Source: Chitinophagaceae bacterium (GTDB lineage Bacteria > Bacteroidota > Bacteroidia > Chitinophagales > UBA10324). From it: DNA of 64,000 bases. Position numbers and translations under genes: made by a program. Below are positions 55,199 through 64,000 of the stretch, piece after piece. Numbering within the stretch: the stretch's first letter is position 1; the number at the start of each line of letters is the position of its first letter. Under the pieces are notes generated by a model that had not been told where the DNA came from, searched no databases, and worked only from the letters and a program-made list of their open reading frames with translations. The stretch is taken from the NCBI GenBank assembly GCA_016717285.1, contig JADKFU010000005.1:728501-792500 (forward strand), written 5' to 3'.

Positions 55199-57623
55199 AT
55201 GAAAAAAAACTTCCTGCTGTTACTCCTCTTTCCTTTTATTATTCAATTGTCGGCTCAACCACTGAGTCGCAGTTTAGGTAATCTGAAAACAATGAAACGG
55301 ACCGCTCATGGTTTCACCATTCAAACAGATTTTGGAAATTTAAAAGCGAGTGTTTACTCCGCAAGCATTATCAAGATTGACATCACCGAAAACAATTCAT
55401 TCAATGATTTTTCTTATGCTGTAACAGCAGTGCCTGAAGCTGCAGTAAAATTTGAGGTGAAAGATGAAAGAGATAAAATCAGCATTGTAACAGATTCCAT
55501 AGTATTGATAATCACTAAAAAAACCTGTGCGTGTTTCATTGTACAATAAAGAAGGCAAATTGGTGAATGGTGATGATGAAGTATTCGGCACTTCATGGAT
55601 CGGAGATGAAATAACAGCTTAAAAAAACTTTTCCCGGACGAGAAATTTATCGGCCTTGGTGAAAAAACGGGCGGTTTAAACCGGAGAGGAAACGGTTATT
55701 CGCACTGGAATGCTGATGTGCCGGGTTACATTCTTTCAGCGGATCCGTTGTATTCCACCATTCCGTTTTATATTGGGATTCATGATTCGTTGTTCTATGG
55801 AATCTTCCTCGACAACTCTTCTAAAACACATTTCAATTTTGGCGCATCACAGGAACGCAACTCTTATTTCACCTGCGAACAAGGTGATCTCAATTATTAC
55901 CTGATCTATCATTCTTCTGTTGCAAAGATTATTGAATCCTACACCTGGCTTACCGGCAGAATGCCATTGCCTCCTGTTTGGTCACTTGGTTTTCAGCAAT
56001 GCCGGTGGAGTTATTTTCCGCAAAGCGAAGTGCTGACCCTTGCGCAAACATTCCGCGACAAAAAAATTCCCTGTGATGTGATCTGGTTCGATATTCATTA
56101 CATGGATCAGTACAAAGTGTTTACATGGGACAACAACCGTTTTCCGGACCCGAAAGGAATGCTGTCAAAAATGGATCAGCTTGGATTTAAGAATGTGGTG
56201 ATTGTTGATCCGGGAATAAAAGTGGAAAAGAATTATGCTGCTTACGATGATGGGTTGAAGAATGATCACTTTGTAAAATATCCTGACGGAACAGTTTATC
56301 ATGGACAGGTCTGGCCAGGTTGGTGCGCATTCACTGATTATACGAGTCCTGCAGCAAGAATCTGGTGGGGTAAATTATTTCAGCCAAATATTGAACAGGG
56401 CATTGATGGCTTCTGGTGCGACATGAATGAATTTGCTACATGGGGACAAAAGTACCTGACAATATTCAATTTGAAGGAGATGGTCATCCGATCACACACA
56501 AGATGGCGCATAATATTTTTGCATTGGAAATGGCACGCGCCACTTTTGAAGGCAGTAAAAATTTACTGAATGGAAAACGACCTTTTGTGCTCACTCGTGC
56601 AGGTTTTTCAGGCCTGCAACGATACACAGCCATCTGGACAGGCGACAATGTAGGCAGCGATGATCATATGTTGCTTGCAGTACGAATGGTGAGTTCACTG
56701 GGAGTAAGTGGAATTGCATTCGCCGGTGCGGATGTGAGCGGCTTTACTACGGAAGCAACACCTGAATTGTATGCACGATGGATGTCTGTTGCCGCATTCA
56801 GTCCTTTCTACCGCAGCCATAAAATGTTCGGCTTGCGCGATTCAGAACCGTGGAGCTACGGAGAAGATATGGAAGCCACTGTCAGAAAATATGTTGACTT
56901 ACGCTACAGGTTACTGCCTTACCTCTATAGTTCTTTTTATGCTGCATCACAGACTGGTTTGCCGGTACAAAGAACACTTGCAATTAATTATCCGCTTGAT
57001 GAAAAAATTTATTCAGGGGAATTTGAAAATGAATTTCTGTGCGGACCTTCCATACTGGTTGCTCCTGCAAAAGCACCATGCGGGCTACAAAGGTTTATTT
57101 GCCTGAAGGAAACTGGTACGATTTGTACTCCGGAAAAAAATGGAGTGGCCATGCAGAATTTTTGAGTGATGCGCCACTTGAAAAATTACCGGTATTTGTG
57201 AAAGAAGGAAGTTTCATTCCAACGCAATCACTCGTTCAAACAACTGCACAGCAACCAACGGATACACTTGTGTTGCATGTTTACAACAGTTCAGTTTCTA
57301 ATCAGTATGTATACTACGAAGATGAAGGTGATGGATATGCCTATGAAAAGAATGGCTATTATAAAAGAACGATGATGATTGATCCTGCTGCAAAGCAAAT
57401 TGTTTTAGATAAAGTAGAAGGAAGCTATGCATCGCATTTCAACAATGTCATGATCGTGCTGCATGGATTTGACGGAATGAATAATGAAGTGCAGCTAAAT
57501 GGTAATCGTGCTACTATCTACCGGCGTGATGCATCGCTTGCATCGGAGTTTGATCAAGTGGAAAAGCAGTTGCCGGTTTTGATGGTTAAAAACAACAATG
57601 AAAGAATCACGATTGTATGGTAG
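55199..57623 (+). CDS. GH31 alpha-glucosidase, secreted (four frameshifts)
   Basis: About 810 residues when joined, starting at ATG 55199 with signal peptide 'MKKNFLLLLLFPFIIQLSAQ'. The N-terminal galactose-mutarotase-like domain contains 'FIGLGEKTGGLNRRGNGYSH'. The GH31 barrel has 'PPVWSLGFQQCRWSYFPQSE', 'IPCDVIWFDIHYMDQ', nucleophile Asp in 'GIDGFWCDMNEFATW' and acid/base Asp in 'RYTAIWTGDNVGSDDHM'. Breaks lie near 55516 (A run), 55620, 56455 (G run) and 57080 (A run). Adding or removing one base restores each. It hydrolyses terminal alpha-glucosides such as maltodextrins. Confidence 0.84.
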
Positions 57624-57982
57624 GTAAATGGTTAAATGATTAAATGGTTAAATGGCTAAATGGTTGCGGCGAAGCCGAAATGTAACTGCACCAACAACAA
57701 TCTAAACAATTTTAAACATTTCAGACAATTCAAACATTTCAAAGACTGCAGACACGATGATTGCTAAATTGCTAAATGGTTGCGGCGAAGCCGAAATGTA
57801 ACTGCACCAACAACAATCTAAACAATTTTAAACATTTCAGACAATTCAAACATTTCAAAGACTTCAGACACGATGATTGCTAAATTGCTAAATGGTTGCG
57901 GCGAAGCCGAAATGTAACTGCACCAACAACAATCTAAACAACTCTGAACATTTCAGACATTTCAAACTTCTCTTATTGAGTT
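57623..57982. repeat. 116-bp tandem repeat (about 2.6 copies) preceded by octamer array
   Basis: Right after the GH31 stop come five units of TTAAATGG-like octamers (57624-57660). Then a 116-bp unit starts at TGGTTGCGGC (57661, 57777, 57893). Copies one and two are nearly identical (CTGCAGACAC against CTTCAGACAC); copy three diverges after about 55 bp. Each unit carries the hairpin CGGC-GAA-GCCG and runs of AACAATCTAAACA/CATTTCAGACA. The third copy ends about 25 bp before the amylase start. The core recurs at 175 and 273. Confidence 0.9.
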
Positions 57983-60673
57983 ATGAAAAAAAAATTACTC
58001 ACTGTATTACTTTTCTCTGGTTGCATGATGAATGTCCACGCGCAAGACATCATGCTGCAGGGTTGGTATTGGGATTATCCCAAAACCGGTCAGGGAAAAT
58101 GGTGGGTGGATACGATTGCGCAACGGGTACAGAAGCTGTCTGAAGCCGGATACAATTCCATTTGGATTCCACCGATGAGTCTGGCCGGAAATGGTTCTTA
58201 CAGCAACGGTTATGATATTTATGATTTGTTTAACCTTGGTGGAACCTATGGTGCAAATACAGCTTTCGGAAACCGGATAAGAGTTGATAAGATGATGGAT
58301 TCTTTCGCACTCTATAATGTAACTCCCATAGCCGACATGATTTATAATCATCGTGCTAATGGCAAGCTTCAAAACAATGATGCGGTAGAAGGCTGGATCG
58401 AAAACTATAATCTTACGAAGCACAATAACGGCGAAAGTTGTTATCCGTCAGATCGTTTCAAATGTATTCTTCCGATAGGAGGAACCACCGGTTTGGATTC
58501 AGGCATTTATTATCTCAAAGTACATTCTGCTTCCACCAGTCCTGATTATTACAACAAGCCTTATACAGTTTATGTTTATACCAAGAAAAAAGGATGGGCC
58601 AATCTGCCTGACCTGGCGGAAACATTAAACAACGGAGGTGGTGATTGCGGCCAGTTGAATGATAACATTTCTTTGGGAAGAAATATGAAAGCGAAAGTGG
58701 ATGCAGGAGGATGTGGAACAGATGAATTTGAACTGACACTTGCAGGTGGTGATTATTTTCATGCGAGCGATACCCTTTTTATTTCTGTCACTAACGATGA
58801 TGGAAACTATGCTGATCAGTTTATCTACGGCATTTGGGATGCTGCAGATGCTATGGACGTGCAAAGCCAGCTCCGTTATCAAACGTACACCAACTTCACT
58901 GCTACACCGAGCCAGCGGGGTGATATGAATTACCTGAATTTTAAACCCAATGGAAATCCAACCTGTCTTTGCGGCGATTGGGATGCCATGCTTTTTTACA
59001 ACGATCTTGATCAGTATTATCCTGCTACAAAGGATACTTTGCAGGTCTGGACAAAATGGATGATGGAAGATGTTGGCGTGAAAGGACTGCGCATTGATGC
59101 AATCAAGAATTTTACACCTGAGTTTACCGGAGATCTGTTGGATTATTTACATGATAAGGGCGATGATCCTGAAATTATTGTGGGCGAAAGTTATGATTAT
59201 GATGCTGCCACACTAAAAACAAGGCTGGATGATGTGTACAGTTACATGGATCAGGATACAAAAGAAGCCATGTATTTCAGCTTGTTTGATTTTAATCTGC
59301 AGGCAAGTCTCCGGGATGCCTGTGATGCATTTGGCTATGATGTCAGAAATATTTTTAACAGCGGCATGCATGGCAATCAGCAGATCTATCGAAAGAACAT
59401 TGTAACGTTTGTCAACAATCACGATTTCAGGGAAGAGCCACAATCAACAGACAGTGATCCTATACTTGCCTATGCCTATATACTCACCAATCCTTCAGCA
59501 GGAATTCCTTGCGTGTATTGGGCTGATTATTATGATGCCGATCATCCTGCTTATACGAGCGATATCAATAAGTTAATCAGCACCAATCTGAAGTTTATTC
59601 AGAGTGCATCGGATGTTGATTACCTCACGCGTTTCAACACTCCGTATGCAGTAAATTATATCAGTGGAGGTGCATCTACCACACTCGTCTATCAATTGTC
59701 GAACATGACGAATACCTGTCTTCCCGACAGAGATGTTGTTGTTGCCATTAATTTTTCAGGGTCACCTTTGAAAGTGGACGTTGGATTGAATACCGGAAAT
59801 CCTTATCACCTTCATGCGGGCGATACATTGATTGATGTGCTTGGCCGTTCATCGTATCCGTTTGCAATCGTGAGTGGAAGCAATCAAATGTACATTGATC
59901 TTCCTGCGAGAAGTTATTCTGTGTGGGCACGTGTGAGTGCTATTACACAATCGCCGGTGGTGAATGCAACCGGCGCTACCAGCTTTTGTAACGGCGGTCA
60001 GGTTACCTTATCAGGAAACACAAACTATGATTGTCATACCTATCAATGGAAAAAGAACAACCAATCCATTGAAGGTGCAACCGCTACTTCGATTGTTGTT
60101 ACCACCTCCGGAGTTTATCAATTGGAAGAGAGTTACAACGGTGCGATGGCACATCTTTCTAACAGCATTACAGTTACGGTGAGCCCTGAACATCCTGAAA
60201 TTTCTTCAAATGGAGTTTCTTTAAATTGTAGTGTGAGTAATGTTTCCTATCAATGGTTGTATGGAATTACTGTTACATCGTTAGCTCCAATTACAGGAGC
60301 CACTTCGCAACAATACACACCAACTGCAAGCGGAATTTATACTGTGGAGATTACTGACAACACTAATTGTGTAGACACTGCCGGAATTTTTTCTTTTTGG
60401 ATGGTTGGTGTTGCTGAACTGCCATTGAACAATTCGGTAAGTATATTTCCAAATCCTGCAAATGATGCATTGGGTTATCGCTTGCAGACTGAAGGGTGCA
60501 GGATGATTGAAATATATGATGTAGTGGGTAAGAGAATCTATACGGAAAATCCGCCTGCTTATGCTGCAGGAAGTCTTTTAACCATTCCGATCCGGCAATT
60601 TTCATCAGGAAGTTATTTCCTGAAATTTATTTTTGATGAAGGGACGGTGACAAAAAAATTTGAGAAGTATTGA
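57983..60673 (+). CDS. Secreted GH13 alpha-amylase with T9SS C-terminal sorting domain
   Basis: An 896-residue protein with signal peptide 'MKKKLLTVLLFSGCMMNVHA'. The GH13 barrel starts 'IMLQGWYWDYPKTGQGKWWV'. The catalytic set is Asp in 'GLRIDAIKNF' (about 371), Glu in 'IIVGESYDY' (about 401) and Asp in 'VNNHDFREEP' (about 479). Two Ig/PKD-like domains follow (about 665-745 and 745-815). The last 80 residues are a type A T9SS sorting domain ('VSIFPNPANDALGYRL', 'IEIYDVVGKRIYTE', 'QFSSGSYFLKFIFDEG'). The enzyme should therefore be exported through the type IX system and attached to or released from the surface to digest starch-like glucans. The gene is intact. Confidence 0.93.
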   Translation: MKKKLLTVLLFSGCMMNVHAQDIMLQGWYWDYPKTGQGKWWVDTIAQRVQKLSEAGYNSIWIPPMSLAGNGSYSNGYDIYDLFNLGGTYGANTAFGNRIRVDKMMDSFALYNVTPIADMIYNHRANGKLQNNDAVEGWIENYNLTKHNNGESCYPSDRFKCILPIGGTTGLDSGIYYLKVHSASTSPDYYNKPYTVYVYTKKKGWANLPDLAETLNNGGGDCGQLNDNISLGRNMKAKVDAGGCGTDEFELTLAGGDYFHASDTLFISVTNDDGNYADQFIYGIWDAADAMDVQSQLRYQTYTNFTATPSQRGDMNYLNFKPNGNPTCLCGDWDAMLFYNDLDQYYPATKDTLQVWTKWMMEDVGVKGLRIDAIKNFTPEFTGDLLDYLHDKGDDPEIIVGESYDYDAATLKTRLDDVYSYMDQDTKEAMYFSLFDFNLQASLRDACDAFGYDVRNIFNSGMHGNQQIYRKNIVTFVNNHDFREEPQSTDSDPILAYAYILTNPSAGIPCVYWADYYDADHPAYTSDINKLISTNLKFIQSASDVDYLTRFNTPYAVNYISGGASTTLVYQLSNMTNTCLPDRDVVVAINFSGSPLKVDVGLNTGNPYHLHAGDTLIDVLGRSSYPFAIVSGSNQMYIDLPARSYSVWARVSAITQSPVVNATGATSFCNGGQVTLSGNTNYDCHTYQWKKNNQSIEGATATSIVVTTSGVYQLEESYNGAMAHLSNSITVTVSPEHPEISSNGVSLNCSVSNVSYQWLYGITVTSLAPITGATSQQYTPTASGIYTVEITDNTNCVDTAGIFSFWMVGVAELPLNNSVSIFPNPANDALGYRLQTEGCRMIEIYDVVGKRIYTENPPAYAAGSLLTIPIRQFSSGSYFLKFIFDEGTVTKKFEKY

Positions 60674-60737
60674 AAGCCTTTTCGAAAAGGACGTTTATTT
60701 TTTTGCAACTCTTATTTAACGCATAGTTCGGGAAATA

Positions 60738-60770
60738 AAAAGCCGCACCTGATATGCCGGTGCGGCTTTT
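60738..60770. terminator. Bidirectional terminator between amylase and glnN
   Basis: AAAAGCCGCACC (60738-60749) and GGTGCGGCTTTT (60759-60770) form a 12-bp perfect stem with a 9-nt loop. It lies between two converging genes, and each direction ends in a U-run. Confidence 0.9.
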
Positions 60771-60808
60771 CTTTAAAAAAAACAATTAACTAAACGGCAA
60801 TAAATTTA

Positions 60809-63004
60809 TTACCTCATAAACAGGAGTTCGCGGTATTTAGGCAATGGCCACAATTTATCATCAACAATGAGTTCCAGCTTGTCGGTGCGGTAGCGTATTT
60901 CATCAAAGAATGGTTTAACCTTATCGCAATACGCAATAGCACGATCACGAATGTCTTCTGTGTTGTTGGCTGACTTTCGCGCTTCCGTCATCTCATTCAC
61001 CATTTTCAGAATAGCATTTACATGTTCACTGATTTCAGTCACCAGGTTTTTCTGTGCTTCGGTATGTTTTGTATCTAAACCAATTTCTTTAAATCCTTTG
61101 ATGTTATTGATCAGCTCGTTTTGATATTGAATGGCTGCAGGGATGATTTGATTTACAGCCAGCTCTCCAATCATCCGGCCATCAATCTGCACAATCTTAA
61201 TGTATTTCTCCAGCTCAATTTCATGGCGTGCATGAATTTCTTCTTTGGTAAAAACCTGGTTGCGTACAAAAAGATCGATACCTTTTTTTGTGATCATGAA
61301 ATCCAAAGCACGCGGCGTATTCTTTACATTGCTTAAACCACGACGCGCTGCTTCTTCTTCCCATTCTTTTGAATAATTGTTTCCTTCAAAACAAATTTTT
61401 TTGCTTTCGGTAATGTATCGCTTCAGTACTTCCATCAGCGCCACTTCGCGATTCTTGCCTTTGGAAATCAAACCATCCACTTCGTTTTTAAAGTTGATCA
61501 ACTGGTCAGCAACTATCGTATTCAACACTGTCATGGTTGACGAACAATTTTGTGAGGAACCCACGGCGCGCACCTCAAATTTATTTCCGGTGAAGGCAAA
61601 TGGTGAAGTACGGTTACGATCTGTATTGTCCTGCATCAGCGATGGAATCTTGTTGTGGATTTCAAGCCTGAGCTCCTGCTCGCGCTCTTCTGTAAATTTT
61701 CCACTTTCTACTTTCGATTCAATCTCATTCAGGATGTCCGTCATATACGAACCGATGAACACGCTGATGATGGCCGGAGGCGCTTCGTTAGCACCCAGAC
61801 GAAAATCATTGGCGGCGGAAGCGATAGAGGCGCGTAACAGATCATCACCTTCACTTACTGCTTTAATTACATTGATGAAAAAGGTAAGGAACTGCAGGTT
61901 TGTTTTTGGCGTGCGTCCCGGAGATAAAAGATTTTTTCCGGTGTCGGTTGCCATGCTCCAGTTGTTATGTTTCCCACTGCCGTTGATGCCGGCAAATGGT
62001 TTTTCATGCAAAATCACGCGCAGCTTATGACGGCGGGCAACCCGTTGCATCACATCCATCAATAATTGATTGTGGTCCACAGCCACATTCACTTCTTCAA
62101 AAATAGGTGCTACTTCAAATTGCGCTGGCGCTACTTCATTGTGCCTTGTTTTTAATGGAATCCCTAATTTGAAAGATTCCGATTCAAAGTCGAGCATGAA
62201 TGCATATACTCTTTCAGGAATAGATCCGAAGTAATGATCTTCCAGCTGCTGACCTTTTGCCGGTGCATGACCAAATAAGGTACGTCCGCTAAAAACAAGA
62301 TCAGGCCGCGCTTCGAACAACGCTTCATCAATCACAAAATATTCCTGTTCCCAGCCGAGTGTGGGAACGACCTTGGTAACATTTTTATCAAAGTAATGAC
62401 AAACCTCAACGGCTGCATTTTCCAAAGCATTCAACGATTTCAGCAATGGTGCTTTGTAATCAAGTGCTTCTCCATTGTACGAAACAAAAATCGTGGGAAT
62501 GCACAATGTTTTTCCATTGCCAATCTCCATGATGAAGGCAGGCGAAGAAGGATCCCAGGCGGAATAGCCGCGTGCTTCGAAAGTATTTCTCAATCCTCCG
62601 CTTGGAAAGCTGCTGGCATCCGGCTCTTGCTGTACTAACGCATTGCTGTCAAAAACCTCCATTCCCTTTCCGGAACTGTTGATCTGGAAAAACGAATCGT
62701 GCTTTTCCGCAGTGGCACCGGTGAGCGGTTGAAACCAATGCGTGTAATGGGTGGCACCTTTAGAGATGGCCCACGATTTCATGGCGGAGGCTACCTGGTC
62801 CGCTATTTTGCGGTCGATTTTGTTACCGCTTTTGGTGGCGCTCATTACGCTCAGGTAAGCATCTTCGCTGAGGTAACTCTTCATTACCGATTCGGTGAAG
62901 ACGTTTTCAGCAAAGTAGTCGGAGATTTTTTTACCCTGATTTCTGTTATCGATGTGCCTGGGTTCCGATACACGATCAATGGATTTTAAGCGAAGATTTG
63001 ACAT
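60809..63004 (-). CDS. glnN: Type III glutamine synthetase GlnN
   Basis: A 731-residue GSIII enzyme that makes glutamine from glutamate, ammonia and ATP. It shows the GSIII N-terminal 'MKSWAISKGATHYTHWFQPL' followed by TGATAEKHD. The active-site segments are 'PTLGWEQEYFVIDEALFEAR', 'GINGSGKHNNWSMATDTGKN' and 'NDFRLGANEAPPAI'. GSIII forms double-hexamer rings and is the common form in Bacteroidetes. It stands alone and converges on the amylase gene. Confidence 0.96.
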   Translation of the reverse strand: MSNLRLKSIDRVSEPRHIDNRNQGKKISDYFAENVFTESVMKSYLSEDAYLSVMSATKSGNKIDRKIADQVASAMKSWAISKGATHYTHWFQPLTGATAEKHDSFFQINSSGKGMEVFDSNALVQQEPDASSFPSGGLRNTFEARGYSAWDPSSPAFIMEIGNGKTLCIPTIFVSYNGEALDYKAPLLKSLNALENAAVEVCHYFDKNVTKVVPTLGWEQEYFVIDEALFEARPDLVFSGRTLFGHAPAKGQQLEDHYFGSIPERVYAFMLDFESESFKLGIPLKTRHNEVAPAQFEVAPIFEEVNVAVDHNQLLMDVMQRVARRHKLRVILHEKPFAGINGSGKHNNWSMATDTGKNLLSPGRTPKTNLQFLTFFINVIKAVSEGDDLLRASIASAANDFRLGANEAPPAIISVFIGSYMTDILNEIESKVESGKFTEEREQELRLEIHNKIPSLMQDNTDRNRTSPFAFTGNKFEVRAVGSSQNCSSTMTVLNTIVADQLINFKNEVDGLISKGKNREVALMEVLKRYITESKKICFEGNNYSKEWEEEAARRGLSNVKNTPRALDFMITKKGIDLFVRNQVFTKEEIHARHEIELEKYIKIVQIDGRMIGELAVNQIIPAAIQYQNELINNIKGFKEIGLDTKHTEAQKNLVTEISEHVNAILKMVNEMTEARKSANNTEDIRDRAIAYCDKVKPFFDEIRYRTDKLELIVDDKLWPLPKYRELLFMR

Positions 63005-63641
<637 letters not shown>

Positions 63642-64000
63642 TTATTTCAACAAAGCATCCGCTTGCTTCTTCGCTTCCTCAATCAGCTTCCTGCCTTCCT
63701 CATCTGCAGCTTTGATGATTTTTGCCGATTGGGCATCGGTTTCTTTTTTCAATTGGTCGGCGGCCACTTTAGCAGCGGCTTTGGAGATTGGATCTTTGGC
63801 TTGTGCCACCAGCTTATCCGCCTGGGCATAGCCTTCTTTTTTAGCCTTGTCTGAGGTAATCACTGCGGCATCATGTAATTCTTTTGCTTTGATTTCAGCG
63901 TCTTTGATCAGCTTGTCGGCCTGTTCTTTTGCTGCTGCCTTTCCTTCGTCTATTTTTTCTGCCACCACAGCTTTCACTTCTTCTTCTACTGATTCAGTAA
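63642..64000 (-). CDS. Alanine/lysine-rich coiled-coil protein (5' partial)
   Basis: The frame is open to the right edge (TESVEEEVKAVVAEKIDEG near the edge), so the N-terminus is missing. The visible 119 residues are almost all charged helix with heptad-like Ala/Lys/Glu patterns ('AAKEQADKLIKDAEIKAKEL', 'EEGRKLIEEAKKQADALLK'). This predicts a long coiled coil or a periplasmic helical protein. No enzyme motif is visible. Low complexity makes any homology weak. Confidence 0.65.
   Translation of the reverse strand, partial: TESVEEEVKAVVAEKIDEGKAAAKEQADKLIKDAEIKAKELHDAAVITSDKAKKEGYAQADKLVAQAKDPISKAAAKVAADQLKKETDAQSAKIIKAADEEGRKLIEEAKKQADALLK

Noticed and set aside
57623..57982. CRISPR array
   Set aside because: The units are 116 bp, contiguous and nearly identical over the full length; there are no unique spacers and no cas genes.
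61377..62030. 217-codon frame opposite glnN
   Set aside because: Antisense shadow of glutamine synthetase, with composition dictated by the real gene.

Overview
The window looks like a contig from a member of the Bacteroidetes (Bacteroidota), probably a free-living Chitinophagia/Saprospiria-type organism. The evidence is a PorX-like C-terminus at the left edge, a secreted amylase with a type IX secretion sorting domain, a SusC/SusD pair, a type III glutamine synthetase, DUF4468 and DUF937 proteins, and promoters with the Bacteroidetes -7 box TAnnTTTG close to start codons. No replication origin, rRNA, CRISPR array, transposase or integrase is visible.

Layout. 0-8 kb: PorX end, PhoH-type ATPase, lipoprotein, EF-G paralogue, and a soluble hybrid-free histidine kinase with about six PAS domains. 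8.1-15.1 kb: a thiamin operon under a TPP riboswitch (thiS, thiC, a TenI/ThiE-like gene, thiD, thiE, thiG, thiH, and a lone rhodanese where thiF is often found). 15-28.6 kb: housekeeping and envelope genes (DUF3089 lipoprotein, lgt, mtaB, DUF937, a Gfo/Idh oxidoreductase, an exopolysaccharide sugar transferase, PepSY-like, gyrB, DUF4468, peptidase E-like, metallo-beta-lactamase-fold lipoprotein). 28.9-36.9 kb: an AT-rich accessory island with every gene on the minus strand: an McrB-like ATPase plus DUF2357 nuclease, AbiE, HigBA, and a GNAT-like/small basic protein pair. It lies on the 3' side of tRNA-Arg(CCG). 37.4-60.7 kb: carbohydrate utilisation. This part holds a secreted GH13, an SSS sugar symporter, galT, galK, galM, two GH53 endo-galactanases, a GH2 beta-galactosidase, SusD, SusC, a GH31 alpha-glucosidase, and a GH13 amylase with a T9SS tail. 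The set reads as beta-1,4-galactan breakdown feeding the Leloir pathway, next to alpha-glucan degradation. 60.8-64 kb: glnN (GSIII), a low-complexity tract that looks like bad sequence, and the end of an alanine/lysine-rich coiled-coil protein.

The most important caution concerns 40.8-57.1 kb. There galK, the symporter, one GH53, galM, GH2, SusD, SusC and GH31 are all broken by single-base indels, mostly inside homopolymers. The rest of the window shows none. Restoring one base in each run gives continuous family-typical proteins, so I treat these as probably intact genes in an error-rich stretch of assembly. The most interesting biology is the defence island: predicted leaderless promoters, a near-perfect 32-bp operator palindrome before abiEi, and an uncharacterised two-gene module that resembles a toxin-antitoxin pair. 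Also notable are a dispersed hairpin repeat shared by loci 57 kb apart and tandem 7-8-nt repeats in several intergenic regions.
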